Notes: a model not told the origin generated them from the letters alone. A stretch of 33,153 nucleotides of DNA from Chlorobiota bacterium (GCA_013152355.1 JAADGO010000020.1:1-33153), one strand, 5' to 3'; counted from the stretch's first letter, positions 1 through 8,571 are shown. A program made the numbers and translations.

Positions 1-165
1 ATTACCGGAGTTGCCTGTAAAAAGAAGTTTAATATTTATCAAACCGATGTAAGCTTTAAAATAAGGCAAACAGGAGAAGTCTCTATAAAAAAATGGAAAT
101 TATTAAAATTCTCTATAAAATCTTTTTGGCAAACAATTAAATTCAGATTTCAAAATAAACTGTAA
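1..165 (+). CDS. C-terminal end of a probable family 2 glycosyltransferase (partial)
   Basis: An open frame enters from the left edge in frame 1 and ends at TAA 163-165, giving 54 residues. The pattern VSFKIRQTGE followed by a lysine- and tryptophan-rich IKKWKLLKFS resembles the C-terminus of dolichol/polyprenyl-phosphate sugar synthases of glycosyltransferase family 2, where a basic R-x-x-G-E stretch is followed by an amphipathic membrane-facing helix. Such enzymes charge a lipid carrier with a sugar. The next gene is a GT-C type transferase that would use such a donor, 62 bases downstream in the same direction, so the two may be co-transcribed. The catalytic domain lies outside the window, so the assignment rests on a short tail and on context. 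Confidence 0.55.
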   Translation: MTGVACKKKFNIYQTDVSFKIRQTGEVSIKKWKLLKFSIKSFWQTIKFRFQNKL

Positions 166-227
166 ATTTAGTGACGTTGTATTGCTTTTTTGAAATATAA
201 ACCCAATCATTCTCCGATTTCTGCTAA

Positions 228-2753
228 ATGAGAAATAAATTATTGAAAATATTCCATCCTATTTCTAATAAGAACATTTTTATTCTTATCTCAATAGGGC
301 TCCTATTCTGGATGCTTTTTCAAAGTAAAGATGCTGGTAATAGTGGTGACGAACATTATAACCTGGAACAATCAGAATATGTGTTCAATTATTTCAAATC
401 TGCCGGGAAAGATTTATCTGCGGTTGATACCGAGTTACCCATGCAAAAATACTACGGCCAATCTTTTGACAATCTGGTATATTTTGTTGAAAGATGGTTT
501 GGGTTTGAGGATTCTTATTTATTGCGGCACTTTTTCAACTCTCTAACCGGCTGGTTACTAATTCTGTTTTCCGGGTTGACAGCAAGCCTATTATTCGGTT
601 GGAGGGCAGGGCTGATTACATTATTATTAATGTTTCTTTCTCCCAGGGTATTGGGGCATTCCTGGAATAATCCCAAAGACATACCATTTGCAATGACATA
701 TTTGTTCACTATATATTTTATACTAAAACTTATAAAACAAATACCAAAACCTAAAACATGGACTTTTTTATTATTAATTATTGGGATTGCAGGGTCGATA
801 AGTATACGTATAGGGGGCTTGCTATTAGTGCCATACTTGTTTCTGTTTACCGGGCTATTCTATTTATTGCAAAAGGATTTTTATAATAAGGCATCATTCC
901 TTAAAGCAATAAAAATATTCCTTTTGTTAGCATTAGTCAGCATTATTGGATATTTTATGGGGTTAATATTATGGCCCTACGGGTTACAAAATCCATTGAA
1001 GAATCCAATGGTGGCATTAAAAGCATATACCAACTTCTCTGTTTCTTTACGCCAGTTATTTGAAGGCAAAACAATCTTTTCACAAAACCTGCCGTGGTAT
1101 TATGGTATCAAATATATTTTGATAACCACACCTATTGTAGTATTTGTTGGATTAGGTGCATTCTTTGTGTCACTTCCTTTCCGAAAAGAGCCTAAAAATA
1201 ATTACTTGTTTTATTCTTTCCTGGTTTTTGCTTTCATATTCCCGGTCTTTTATACCATATACAAGAGCTCTAACCTGTATGGAGGCTGGAGGCATCTGCT
1301 TTTCACGTACAGCCCAATTGCCATACTGGCAGCCGGGGGGTTCGAATTTCTATTAAGCAGGAAGAACAAATATCTTAGATATATTTCATTAGGTGTTTTG
1401 ATTTTATTATTCATCCACCCGTTAAAACACATTATTAAGAACCACCCTTATGAATATGTTTATTTCAATGAGCTTGTAGGTGGTGTAAATGGGGCGTATG
1501 GGAAATATGAAATGGACTATTATTACCATAGCTTAAAGATTGCCTGTGATTGGTTCATTAAAGAAGAACTTGGGGATGATACGGTTACAGTTGCAACAAA
1601 CCATGGGGCAATAGCAGAATATGCTTTTAGAAACAACCCCAATGTTAAAACAATTTATTCCAGGTATTATGAAAAGAATACCCATGATTGGGATTATGCT
1701 ATTTTTGTCAACACACATATTTCCCCCTTCCAGCTTAAACATAACCTTTGGCCCCCCGCAGGGACGATCCATACGGAAAATGTTGACAGTGTTCCGATAG
1801 CTGCCGTAATAAAGCGGGTTTCGGATGAAAACTATAAAGGGTTTCAGGCCCTAAAAAAAAGTAAGGTTGATGAAGCACAACAACATTTTGAGAATTACTT
1901 AAAACTTGACTATAAAAATGAAGAAGTGTTAAATGGGATGGCAAGAGTTTATTTAATGCGTAGAGACTTCAAAAAGGCACTGGAATATGCCAACAAATCG
2001 TTAAATTACTATCCCCGGTATTTAGGTGCTTTGTTTACACGTACTGTTGCATTAAATTCTAACAAAGATTTCAAAAAAGCACTTGCCTCTTCAGATCAGG
2101 TAATCGCAGTAAAGAAAGATTTTGCCGATGCATATTACCAAAGGGCTTTTGCCCTTTATAACCTGGGGAAGCCCAATGATGCCCTTAAAGAATTACAAAA
2201 GGCCACAAGTCATAAAAAAAAGTACTATGAGGCATTCATGCTAACCGGGGATATTCTAATGAATTACCAACAATACAAGAAGGCCGCAAAAAATATTTAT
2301 AAAAAAGTACTCTCGTTTAGGAAAAATGATATTCGGGCTACTCTAAAGTTAGCAGAGTGTTACCATTTTCAGAAGAATAATAATGAGGCTGAGAAGATAT
2401 TGGCTGAGGTACAAAAGAAAAACAGGCGTAGTTTTGAAGCAGCAAAGCTGGCATGCCGGATCGCTATTGACAAAGGGCAACAGGAACGGGCAAGGCAATA
2501 TTTGTATTTTATGAGGAAGGTAAGTGCTAACGCCGACCTTTACGTAATAAAAGCCTTATATGAGCTAAAAGTAAATAATAAAGCTGCTGCTAAAACGTAT
2601 CTGGAAAAAGCTATTAAACTTGACAAAAAAAACAATGAGGCTAAGCGATTACTAAAATCTTTTACACAGAAGCCTGTAAAAGAATCAATAATGGTAAAAA
2701 AAGAGCAACCCAAAAAGAGGATTAATTTCCTTAATCCAATCAGGAGAAGGTAG
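228..2753 (+). CDS. GT-C fold membrane glycosyltransferase (GT39/PMT-like) with C-terminal TPR array
   Basis: This is an 841-residue protein. Residues about 17-33 form the first membrane helix, followed by an exterior loop with the acidic pair D41-E42 (GDEHYN), the position of the catalytic acidic residues in GT-C enzymes such as PMT/ArnT. About ten further hydrophobic helices run to about residue 405. A soluble stretch follows, and from about 534 to 815 there are tandem TPR repeats (for example FADAYYQRAFALYNLGKPNDA). By family knowledge it should transfer a sugar from a polyprenyl-phosphate donor on the outer face of the inner membrane; the TPRs would sit in the periplasm and bind a partner or acceptor protein. 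A probable GT2 donor synthase lies directly upstream. The acceptor and the sugar are not deducible. The gene is strikingly AT-rich by eye compared with the GH20 gene further on. Confidence 0.75.
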   Translation: MRNKLLKIFHPISNKNIFILISIGLLFWMLFQSKDAGNSGDEHYNLEQSEYVFNYFKSAGKDLSAVDTELPMQKYYGQSFDNLVYFVERWFGFEDSYLLRHFFNSLTGWLLILFSGLTASLLFGWRAGLITLLLMFLSPRVLGHSWNNPKDIPFAMTYLFTIYFILKLIKQIPKPKTWTFLLLIIGIAGSISIRIGGLLLVPYLFLFTGLFYLLQKDFYNKASFLKAIKIFLLLALVSIIGYFMGLILWPYGLQNPLKNPMVALKAYTNFSVSLRQLFEGKTIFSQNLPWYYGIKYILITTPIVVFVGLGAFFVSLPFRKEPKNNYLFYSFLVFAFIFPVFYTIYKSSNLYGGWRHLLFTYSPIAILAAGGFEFLLSRKNKYLRYISLGVLILLFIHPLKHIIKNHPYEYVYFNELVGGVNGAYGKYEMDYYYHSLKIACDWFIKEELGDDTVTVATNHGAIAEYAFRNNPNVKTIYSRYYEKNTHDWDYAIFVNTHISPFQLKHNLWPPAGTIHTENVDSVPIAAVIKRVSDENYKGFQALKKSKVDEAQQHFENYLKLDYKNEEVLNGMARVYLMRRDFKKALEYANKSLNYYPRYLGALFTRTVALNSNKDFKKALASSDQVIAVKKDFADAYYQRAFALYNLGKPNDALKELQKATSHKKKYYEAFMLTGDILMNYQQYKKAAKNIYKKVLSFRKNDIRATLKLAECYHFQKNNNEAEKILAEVQKKNRRSFEAAKLACRIAIDKGQQERARQYLYFMRKVSANADLYVIKALYELKVNNKAAAKTYLEKAIKLDKKNNEAKRLLKSFTQKPVKESIMVKKEQPKKRINFLNPIRRR

Positions 2754-2790
2754 GGAAGGTTTGCTGGCTGATAATGTGCAAAAAGGCAAT

Positions 2791-3034
2791 AAAAACCCCG
2801 CAACCTCTGTTGCGGGGAAAAAAAACCAAAAATCAACTAACCTTTAAATTAAGACCTATTTGTCTTTTATTATTTCTAAACGAAAATACACCTTATTTGA
2901 ATTTAATCCAAATATTAACAAGCATATTTTTATTGAAATTATTGATTGCTCATAACCTGTTTCGATTAAAAAATATCCAAATCCCATTGCTCCCTAAGTA
3001 TAAAAAGGAGGAGACGTAAGATTTGGTTTTTAGA
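2791..3034 (-). ncRNA. Candidate minus-strand non-coding RNA
   Basis: A minus-strand promoter (TTTG, 21-base spacer, TAATTTTG at 3072-3040) would start transcription near 3034. The hairpin at 2817-2796 followed by TTTTTA would end it near 2791, giving an RNA of about 240 bases in a gap with no minus-strand gene. No known RNA family is recognised. This is a prediction from signals only. Confidence 0.35.
2796..2817 (-). terminator. GC-rich hairpin with T-run on the minus strand
   Basis: CCCCGCAAC (2796-2804) and GTTGCGGGG (2809-2817) form a perfect 9-bp stem with a CTCT loop. On the plus strand it is followed by A's. Read on the minus strand the stem is followed directly by TTTTTA, the form of an intrinsic terminator for leftward transcription. 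It may also mark the 3' end of the upstream glycosyltransferase transcript, but it lacks the U-tract for that direction. Confidence 0.6.
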
Positions 3035-3053
3035 AAAAACAAAATTAGATTTG
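3022..3053 (+). promoter_or_regulatory. Bacteroidota housekeeping-type promoter for the ECF sigma gene
   Basis: TTTG (3022-3025), a 20-base spacer and TAGATTTG (3046-3053) match the phylum consensus (-33 TTTG, -7 TAnnTTTG) exactly. The predicted start is near 3059, leaving a leader of about 85 bases before the sigma factor's TTG start codon. Confidence 0.7.
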
Positions 3054-3072
3054 TATCAGGCACTACACCAAA
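3040..3072 (-). promoter_or_regulatory. Divergent minus-strand promoter overlapping the sigma promoter
   Basis: On the minus strand TTTG (plus coordinates 3069-3072), a 21-base spacer and TAATTTTG (3040-3047) also fit the consensus. Its TA shares bases 3046-3047 with the TA of the rightward -7 element, so the two promoters cannot be occupied at the same time. Confidence 0.5.
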
Positions 3073-3144
3073 AGTATAGGTTAAGATTGCTCCGGGGAAG
3101 ATTTTAAAACAAAGTATAACAATCTCATAATAGAAAGGAATAGT

Positions 3145-3738
3145 TTGAAGGGTGATTCAGAAATATGGGAGAATTTTAAGAATGGGGATAAATCAGCTCT
3201 TTCATACATATATTTCCAGAATTTCCATTCAATGTTCCACTACGGGATAAAATTTAAAAACGATTCGGAATTTATAAAGGATTGTATTCAGGAAGTTTTT
3301 TTTAAACTAATTAAAGCCGGCAAAAGGTTAGGCTCTACCGATAATATCAGGTTTTATCTTTTCAGAGCCTTGAAGAACAGCATCTTGCGGGAGCTGGAAA
3401 ACAGCCGGAAGGTAGACTTTGTTGATGAATCACGGTTGAAATTCGAATCGCACTTTTCATTGGAAGAAGAAATCCTGCAAAAAGAAAAATTATCGTTACA
3501 GGAAAAAGCCCTTGCCGATGCTCTAAATAATTTGAGCAGCAGGCAGCGCGAAATAATTTATTTAAAATATGAATGTGGCATGGAATACAGCCAGATTTGC
3601 GAACTAATGTTTATCAATACCGACTCGGCAAGAAAACTGGTTTTCCGTGCAATAAGGTCACTAAAAGAGTTAATTAATAAACAAATCAATTCTTCGATAC
3701 TCTTTTTTATCCACCTCCGCAGGAAACATGTTCTTTAA
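3145..3738 (+). CDS. ECF RNA polymerase sigma factor (Bacteroidota FecI-like family)
   Basis: This 197-residue sigma-70 family protein has region 2 at about residues 20-85 (including DCIQEVFFKLI and the RFYLFRALKN segment) and the region 4 helix-turn-helix at about 122-176 (LSSRQREIIYLKYECGMEYSQI). The length is normal for the family. The start is TTG 3145, preceded by an AAAGGA ribosome-binding site at 3134-3139; no in-frame ATG occurs before residue 30, inside region 2. It precedes a FecR anti-sigma gene and a SusC with an STN domain, the standard arrangement of trans-envelope signalling in this phylum. It is predicted to activate the downstream susC operon when FecR releases it. A weak terminator-like hairpin overlaps its stop codon. 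Confidence 0.92.
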   Translation: MKGDSEIWENFKNGDKSALSYIYFQNFHSMFHYGIKFKNDSEFIKDCIQEVFFKLIKAGKRLGSTDNIRFYLFRALKNSILRELENSRKVDFVDESRLKFESHFSLEEEILQKEKLSLQEKALADALNNLSSRQREIIYLKYECGMEYSQICELMFINTDSARKLVFRAIRSLKELINKQINSSILFFIHLRRKHVL

Positions 3739-3748
3739 CATGTTTTTT
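3724..3748 (+). terminator. Weak intrinsic terminator overlapping the sigma stop codon
   Basis: AAACATG (3724-3730) pairs with CATGTTT (3739-3745) around an 8-base loop that contains the TAA stop, followed by further T's to 3748. The stem is AT-rich, so termination would be partial. If it is active, fecR would be transcribed at a lower level than the sigma gene. Confidence 0.45.
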
Positions 3749-3800
3749 CTTTGTCCACAAATCCTACCCCTCTGTACTTAATCATGTAAAAGCTTTATGA

Positions 3801-5045
3801 ATGGCAGCTAAAAAGGAACATAATTACTCTATTGAAGAACTTACCCAGGACAAAAAATTTATAAGTTGGGTCAAAGATGGGCTGAACCCTGAGGACTGGC
3901 AACAATTTATAAAAGAGAATCCACATAAAAGGAAAGATATAGAAACAGCAAGGAAGATTATTAATTTGCTGAAAACATCGGAATCCCCCATTGCAGAAGG
4001 AGAGGTTTATGCCGTTTGGAAAAATATCAACCTTTTTTATTCATTGTACCACAAGAAGCAGCGCAATACAGTATTGAAAAGGATGCTTAGGTATGCTGCC
4101 GTCTTTATAATTGCATTGTCAATCGGTGTTACCATACCCTATTTTTATTCACAATTAGGCAACCGGCAATTCAGCGAACTTAACATTTCTGATTCGGACT
4201 CATATTTGGGTGCTGCAAAGATAATTTTATCTGATGGTGAGCAGGTCGTACTGACAGAGAAAGAGTCAAGCCTGCTTTTTAACCCGGATGGGGCGGGAGT
4301 TAAAATTAATAACGATAGTATTGTTAAACAACATTACGACAGGAATAGTACTGAAGTACAGCCAATCCAGATAATTATGCCATTTGGGAAAAAATCAAAC
4401 CTGCAACTCCCCGATGGTACGGTTGTATGGCTAAATGCCGGGTCGAAGCTTGTTTTCCCGCCAACATTTAAGGGTAAGCACAGGAGGGTATACTTAAAAG
4501 GTGAAGCCTTTTTCAAGGTAGCAAAGAATAAACAAAAACCATTTGTGGTTAGCACCAACGATATAAATATCAATGTGTTTGGCACAGAGTTTAACATAAG
4601 GGCTAATAGTTCCGATAATGAAATAGAAGTAGTACTGGTTGAGGGGGAGATTAGCCTTAAAGAAAATAATATACTGAGCCTTTTAGGAAAAGAAATAAGG
4701 TTGAAACCCAGGCAAAGAGCAGTTTACAACAGGAATAACAATACTACTGATGTTACCTCTAATGTAGATGTAGATTATTATACATCATGGACAAAAGGGT
4801 TACTTGAATTCAGGCAGGAAAGCATTGTTAATGTATTCAGAAGGCTTTCAAGGTTTTATAATATAAAGTTTGTTGCCGAGAGGAGTGTTGAACTGAACAA
4901 GAAGATAAGCGGTAAACTGGATCTTAAAGAATCATTGGAAGATGTCCTCAAAGTAATCTCAGATGCAGTGCCAATCACATATAAGATTGAAGATGATAAA
5001 GTATTTGTTTACGGGAAACTGAATTATTTGCCTATGAGAAAATAA
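3801..5045 (+). CDS. FecR-family anti-sigma factor
   Basis: This 414-residue inner-membrane protein has a cytoplasmic N-terminus of about 95 residues, which should bind the sigma factor, and one membrane helix at about 97-116 (YAAVFIIALSIGVTIPY). The periplasmic FecR domain spans about 190-290 (LPDGTVVWLNAGSKLVFP, then YLKGEAFFKVA), and a C-terminal DUF4974 domain spans about 333-405 (FRRLSRFYNIKFVAE). By family knowledge the periplasmic part senses the STN domain of the partner SusC and controls release of the sigma factor. It lies 62 bases after the sigma gene and 87 bases before susC. The ATG at 3801 is the natural start; there is no strong Shine-Dalgarno site. Confidence 0.92.
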   Translation: MAAKKEHNYSIEELTQDKKFISWVKDGLNPEDWQQFIKENPHKRKDIETARKIINLLKTSESPIAEGEVYAVWKNINLFYSLYHKKQRNTVLKRMLRYAAVFIIALSIGVTIPYFYSQLGNRQFSELNISDSDSYLGAAKIILSDGEQVVLTEKESSLLFNPDGAGVKINNDSIVKQHYDRNSTEVQPIQIIMPFGKKSNLQLPDGTVVWLNAGSKLVFPPTFKGKHRRVYLKGEAFFKVAKNKQKPFVVSTNDININVFGTEFNIRANSSDNEIEVVLVEGEISLKENNILSLLGKEIRLKPRQRAVYNRNNNTTDVTSNVDVDYYTSWTKGLLEFRQESIVNVFRRLSRFYNIKFVAERSVELNKKISGKLDLKESLEDVLKVISDAVPITYKIEDDKVFVYGKLNYLPMRK

Positions 5046-5119
5046 AAAAAATACCCAGGAAATGTTGCAGCATTCCCTGGGGCATTATAAACGTCAATAA
5101 ATATTAACGCTTAATTTTA
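5042..5119 (-). ncRNA. Candidate cis-antisense small RNA over the susC leader
   Basis: A minus-strand -7 element TAAATTTG lies at plus positions 5133-5126, across the susC start codon. Leftward transcription from about 5119 would end at the terminator at 5081-5042, giving an RNA of about 75 bases complementary to the susC 5' leader. Cis-antisense RNAs in this position repress polysaccharide-utilisation loci in Bacteroides fragilis (the DonS type). No good -33 element is seen, so the call is tentative. Confidence 0.35.
5054..5081 (-). terminator. Hairpin in the fecR-susC gap, T-run on the minus strand
   Basis: CCCAGGAAATG (5054-5064) pairs with CATTCCCTGGG (5071-5081), with one A-C mismatch in 11 positions and a 6-base loop. 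On the plus strand the 3' flank is CATTATAA, with no T-run. On the minus strand the stem is followed by TATTTTTTTATT, a good intrinsic terminator for leftward transcription. Confidence 0.55.
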
Positions 5120-5132
5120 ATTATTCAAATTT

Positions 5133-8100
5133 ATGAAAAAAAAATTAATTGGATCTTGCTTTTTAAGTGAAAGCAAAAGAAACGTACTGAAGAAGATGAA
5201 ATTACTTATTGCATTCTTTTTTATCGGACTAATAACAGTTACTGCGAATACGTATTCTCAGCAGGTTAAGTTTAACTTTTCATTGAGTGATGTAACTGTT
5301 AAGGAGGTTTTTAAGCAGATCGAAGAAAACAGTGAGTTTATCCTGTTTTACAACGAAGATTATGTAAACGTAGGCCGTAAGGTAAGCCTGAACGCTAAAG
5401 AGAGCAATATTGAAGCTATCCTGGATAAGGTTTTTGAAGGCACTGGCAATACTTACAAAATCTACAATCGCCAAATTGTAATCCTGCCCGAAGGCAAGAA
5501 AGAGATCCCTTCGGTAATAAAATCCTGGCAGGAACAGCAGGAGCAGCAGGTTAGCGGGAAGATACTGAATAAAGATGGGGTTCCGTTACCAGGGGCTACC
5601 ATTGTGATAAAAGGCACTACCAAAGGTACTACTTCCGATGCAAACGGGAGTTTTAGCCTTGACGTTCCTGACGGCAACACCGTATTGGTAGTCAGGTTTA
5701 TTGGTTATTTGCAAAAAGAGGTAAAGTTGAAAGGGCAAACCAAAATTGATATTGTCCTTCAGGAAGACCTTGCAGACATTGGAGAGGTGGTTGTTACAGC
5801 ATTGGGTATTAAGAAAGATGCCAAATCACTGGCATATTCAACTACACAACTGGGGGGAGATGAATTTACCGAATCAAGGGAAGTCAACCTGGGGAATGCA
5901 TTAACAGGTAAAGTTGCAGGGGTTAATGTAACGAATGCAGCAACGGGTGTTGCCGGGTCTTCCCGCGTAATTATCCGTGGTAATACATCGTTGACCGGAG
6001 AAAACCAGCCGCTTTATGTTGTTGACGGAATCCCGATTGATAATTCAAACCTTGGGGCACCAAGGACAACCGGAGGCAGAGACTGGGGAGACGGGCTTTC
6101 AAGTATCAACCCCGATGATATTGAGTCTTTAACTGTGCTTAAAGGAAGTAATGCTGCCGCACTATATGGCTCAAGGGCTTCTAATGGTGTTATTTTAATA
6201 ACAACAAAACAGGGAGCTGAAGAAAAAGGGCTTGGCATTGAGTTCAATTCTAATATCGTTTTTGACCAGGTACAGGATTATTTTGATGTACAAACAGAAT
6301 ACGGGCACGGGAAGAAAAATCTTAAACCGTTGACCCAGGCTGAAGCTTTGCGTGGTGGTGTTGTAAACTGGGGGGGAAGGCTGGATGGAACTCCGGTAAT
6401 GCAATTTGATGGTGTAAAAAGGCCTTATGTCTATACAGGAAGTAAAATAGACCAGTTCCTTCAGGTTGGCCATACCTTCTCAAATAGTTTAGCCTTTTCA
6501 GGAGGGGATGCAATGAAGAACTTTAGGATATCTGCTTCCGACATGGAGAATAAAGCAACTATCCCTAATAGTGGGATGAGCCGTAAAACTCTTGCAATAA
6601 ATGCTAATAGTAAGATTGGTGATAAATTCTCTGTTTCTGCAAAAATTCAATACAGCAACGAGGTTGTGAAAAACAGGCCAAGGGTAGGCTCCCCTGTAAA
6701 TAATGTTAACTGGACCCTGGGTTATATGCCGGTATCAATAAACCTGGAAGACCTTAAAGGTCCAACCGACAAGCTGGGAGCCAATGCTGATGGGACAGAG
6801 TTGAAATATTCATCAAATGCTTATGTGCAGAACCCATACTGGACTGCTTATCAGGTAGAAACAAAAGACCAGCGGGATAGGATTATTGCTTCCGGGGTAT
6901 TGCGCTATAACCTTACAAACTGGCTATACATGCAGGGGCGGATTGGTACCGACTGGTTTGCTTCAAGAAGGAGGGACGTAACCCCTTATGGTGGGTCGGC
7001 CGACCCATTAGGGTTTATGAGTGAACTTGAAATAAGGCAAAGGGAAACCAATGCTGAATATATAATTGGAGGAGATAAAACATTTGGCAATTTTGGAATA
7101 AATGCCATATTTGGCGGCAACTGGATGAGGAAGTCATTTGAAGTACTGGGGACACGGGGAGAGAACTTTATAATACCGTTTTTCCACTCTTTGAATAACC
7201 TTGAAACCCAGATACCTGTTTTTAACCAGAGTGAAATAGGGATCAATTCTTTGTTTGGTTCTGCCGGGTTATCATATAAAAGTATCTTATTCTTGACTTT
7301 CACCGGAAGGAATGACTGGTTCTCAACCCTGGCCAAGGGGAATAATAGTGTATTTTATCCGAGTGTAGGGTTAAGTGCCGTTTTATCTGACGCTTTTGAA
7401 ATGCCCGAATGGCTTAGTTTTGTTAAGGTCAGGGGGTCTTATGCCCAGGTTGGTGGTGGTGCCAATACCCCTTATGGCACAAGTTTAACTTATAGCCTGG
7501 TTGGAGACGGGCATTTAGGTGTAGGCCGGGGGTTTATTGCTTCGCGTAATAACATTCCAAACCCAAAACTTAAGCCATATTTAGTTACAGAGTATGAAAC
7601 AGGGTTCGACATCAGGCTGTTTAACAATAGGTTCGGCATAGATTTTACCTATTACAATAAAAAGACAACAAATGATATACTGGATGCTATGGTTTCTAAA
7701 GCTACCGGCTTTAGTACGGCTAAAGTGAATGTAGGTGAGATGTTAAATCGTGGTATTGAAATATTAATAACAGGTACTCCTATAACAGGTGATTTTAGGT
7801 GGGATGTAAGCCTGAACTTTGCAAATAATACAAACAAAGTCCTGAAGTTGACTGAAGGAATTGATGTTTTGACAACAGCCAGGGCAAGGTCGAAAAGGGC
7901 CTGGATTGAAAATCGTATCGGGCAGTCATTCAGCTCTATTGCAGGATACAGGCAAAAAGTAATAAACGGGCAGAAAGTATATAGTGATAATGGGATGCCT
8001 GTAAGAGACAATGAAATTGTTTTATTAGGGAAAGGCGTAGCCCCGATTTCCGGTGGGTTCAACAATAATTTCCGGTATAAGAATTTTAATCTTAGTTTTC

Positions 8101-8567
8101 TGTTAGACTTTAGAGCAGGTGGGAGTATCTATTCTGAGTCGAATGCCAGGTTGTTAACTGCAGGGCTTCATAAAAAAACTATCCAGCAACCCAGGGAGGA
8201 AGGCCTCACTCTTCATGGTGTCAACGAAGCTGGGGAAGCTCAAACATTTACAGTTGCCCCTGAGAAATTAGTCGATTATTACTGGCGTTATTCCACGTTT
8301 ATTACTGAGAATATAATTTACAATAGTGATTTTATTAAATTACGGGAATTAGTTTTTGGCTACACCTTACCAAAAAAGTTTTTGCAAAAAACGCCTTTTT
8401 CTTCTGTAAACTTTTCGCTTGTCGGACGTAACCTGCTGTTAATTTATAGTGATATTGAAAATGTTGACCCTGAATCGGCTATTAATAGTTCGAACGACCA
8501 GGGATTTGAAATTGCAGCCGTCCCACCTGTGAGAAGTTTAGGTTTCAATTTAAAGGTAAAATTCTAA
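5133..8567 (+). CDS. SusC/RagA-family TonB-dependent outer-membrane transporter with N-terminal STN domain
   Basis: This is a 1144-residue protein. A signal peptide has its hydrophobic core at about 23-40 (KLLIAFFFIGLITVTA), with cleavage near TYS-QQ at 42. An STN (secretin/TonB N-terminal) domain spans about 46-118 and a carboxypeptidase-regulatory-like beta domain about 139-210 (GVPLPGATIVIKGT). A TonB-box-like segment lies near 217-224 (GEVVVTAL), then the plug (PLYVVDGIPIDN), and a large beta-barrel runs to a C-terminal LGFNLKVKF. It imports glycan fragments across the outer membrane with SusD. The STN domain plus adjacent sigma/FecR genes indicate a signalling transporter. ATG 5133 is the longest start; an internal Met at residue 22 would still leave a complete signal peptide. 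The susD start lies 4 bases after its stop. Confidence 0.96.
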   Translation: MKKKLIGSCFLSESKRNVLKKMKLLIAFFFIGLITVTANTYSQQVKFNFSLSDVTVKEVFKQIEENSEFILFYNEDYVNVGRKVSLNAKESNIEAILDKVFEGTGNTYKIYNRQIVILPEGKKEIPSVIKSWQEQQEQQVSGKILNKDGVPLPGATIVIKGTTKGTTSDANGSFSLDVPDGNTVLVVRFIGYLQKEVKLKGQTKIDIVLQEDLADIGEVVVTALGIKKDAKSLAYSTTQLGGDEFTESREVNLGNALTGKVAGVNVTNAATGVAGSSRVIIRGNTSLTGENQPLYVVDGIPIDNSNLGAPRTTGGRDWGDGLSSINPDDIESLTVLKGSNAAALYGSRASNGVILITTKQGAEEKGLGIEFNSNIVFDQVQDYFDVQTEYGHGKKNLKPLTQAEALRGGVVNWGGRLDGTPVMQFDGVKRPYVYTGSKIDQFLQVGHTFSNSLAFSGGDAMKNFRISASDMENKATIPNSGMSRKTLAINANSKIGDKFSVSAKIQYSNEVVKNRPRVGSPVNNVNWTLGYMPVSINLEDLKGPTDKLGANADGTELKYSSNAYVQNPYWTAYQVETKDQRDRIIASGVLRYNLTNWLYMQGRIGTDWFASRRRDVTPYGGSADPLGFMSELEIRQRETNAEYIIGGDKTFGNFGINAIFGGNWMRKSFEVLGTRGENFIIPFFHSLNNLETQIPVFNQSEIGINSLFGSAGLSYKSILFLTFTGRNDWFSTLAKGNNSVFYPSVGLSAVLSDAFEMPEWLSFVKVRGSYAQVGGGANTPYGTSLTYSLVGDGHLGVGRGFIASRNNIPNPKLKPYLVTEYETGFDIRLFNNRFGIDFTYYNKKTTNDILDAMVSKATGFSTAKVNVGEMLNRGIEILITGTPITGDFRWDVSLNFANNTNKVLKLTEGIDVLTTARARSKRAWIENRIGQSFSSIAGYRQKVINGQKVYSDNGMPVRDNEIVLLGKGVAPISGGFNNNFRYKNFNLSFLLDFRAGGSIYSESNARLLTAGLHKKTIQQPREEGLTLHGVNEAGEAQTFTVAPEKLVDYYWRYSTFITENIIYNSDFIKLRELVFGYTLPKKFLQKTPFSSVNFSLVGRNLLLIYSDIENVDPESAINSSNDQGFEIAAVPPVRSLGFNLKVKF

Positions 8568-8571
8568 ATAC

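Larger units (their letters stand above)
2754..3144. other. 391-base intergenic region with hairpin and overlapping divergent promoters
   Basis: This AT-rich gap carries no convincing gene. A plus-strand frame at 2774-3019 (81 codons) has no domain-like pattern and runs across the hairpin. A 43-codon minus-strand frame beginning MGFGYFLIE lies inside the predicted minus transcript but has no recognisable family. The gap contains a strong GC hairpin near its left end (2796-2817) and two consensus promoters pointing away from each other around 3022-3072. Confidence 0.7.

Noticed and set aside
2774-3019. 81-codon plus-strand frame after the GT-C gene
   Set aside because: It runs through the GC hairpin, has no domain-like composition and ends before the sigma promoter.
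7652-8065. 137-codon minus-strand frame inside susC
   Set aside because: It is antisense to a strongly conserved TonB-dependent receptor barrel, with no start signal or family-like pattern.
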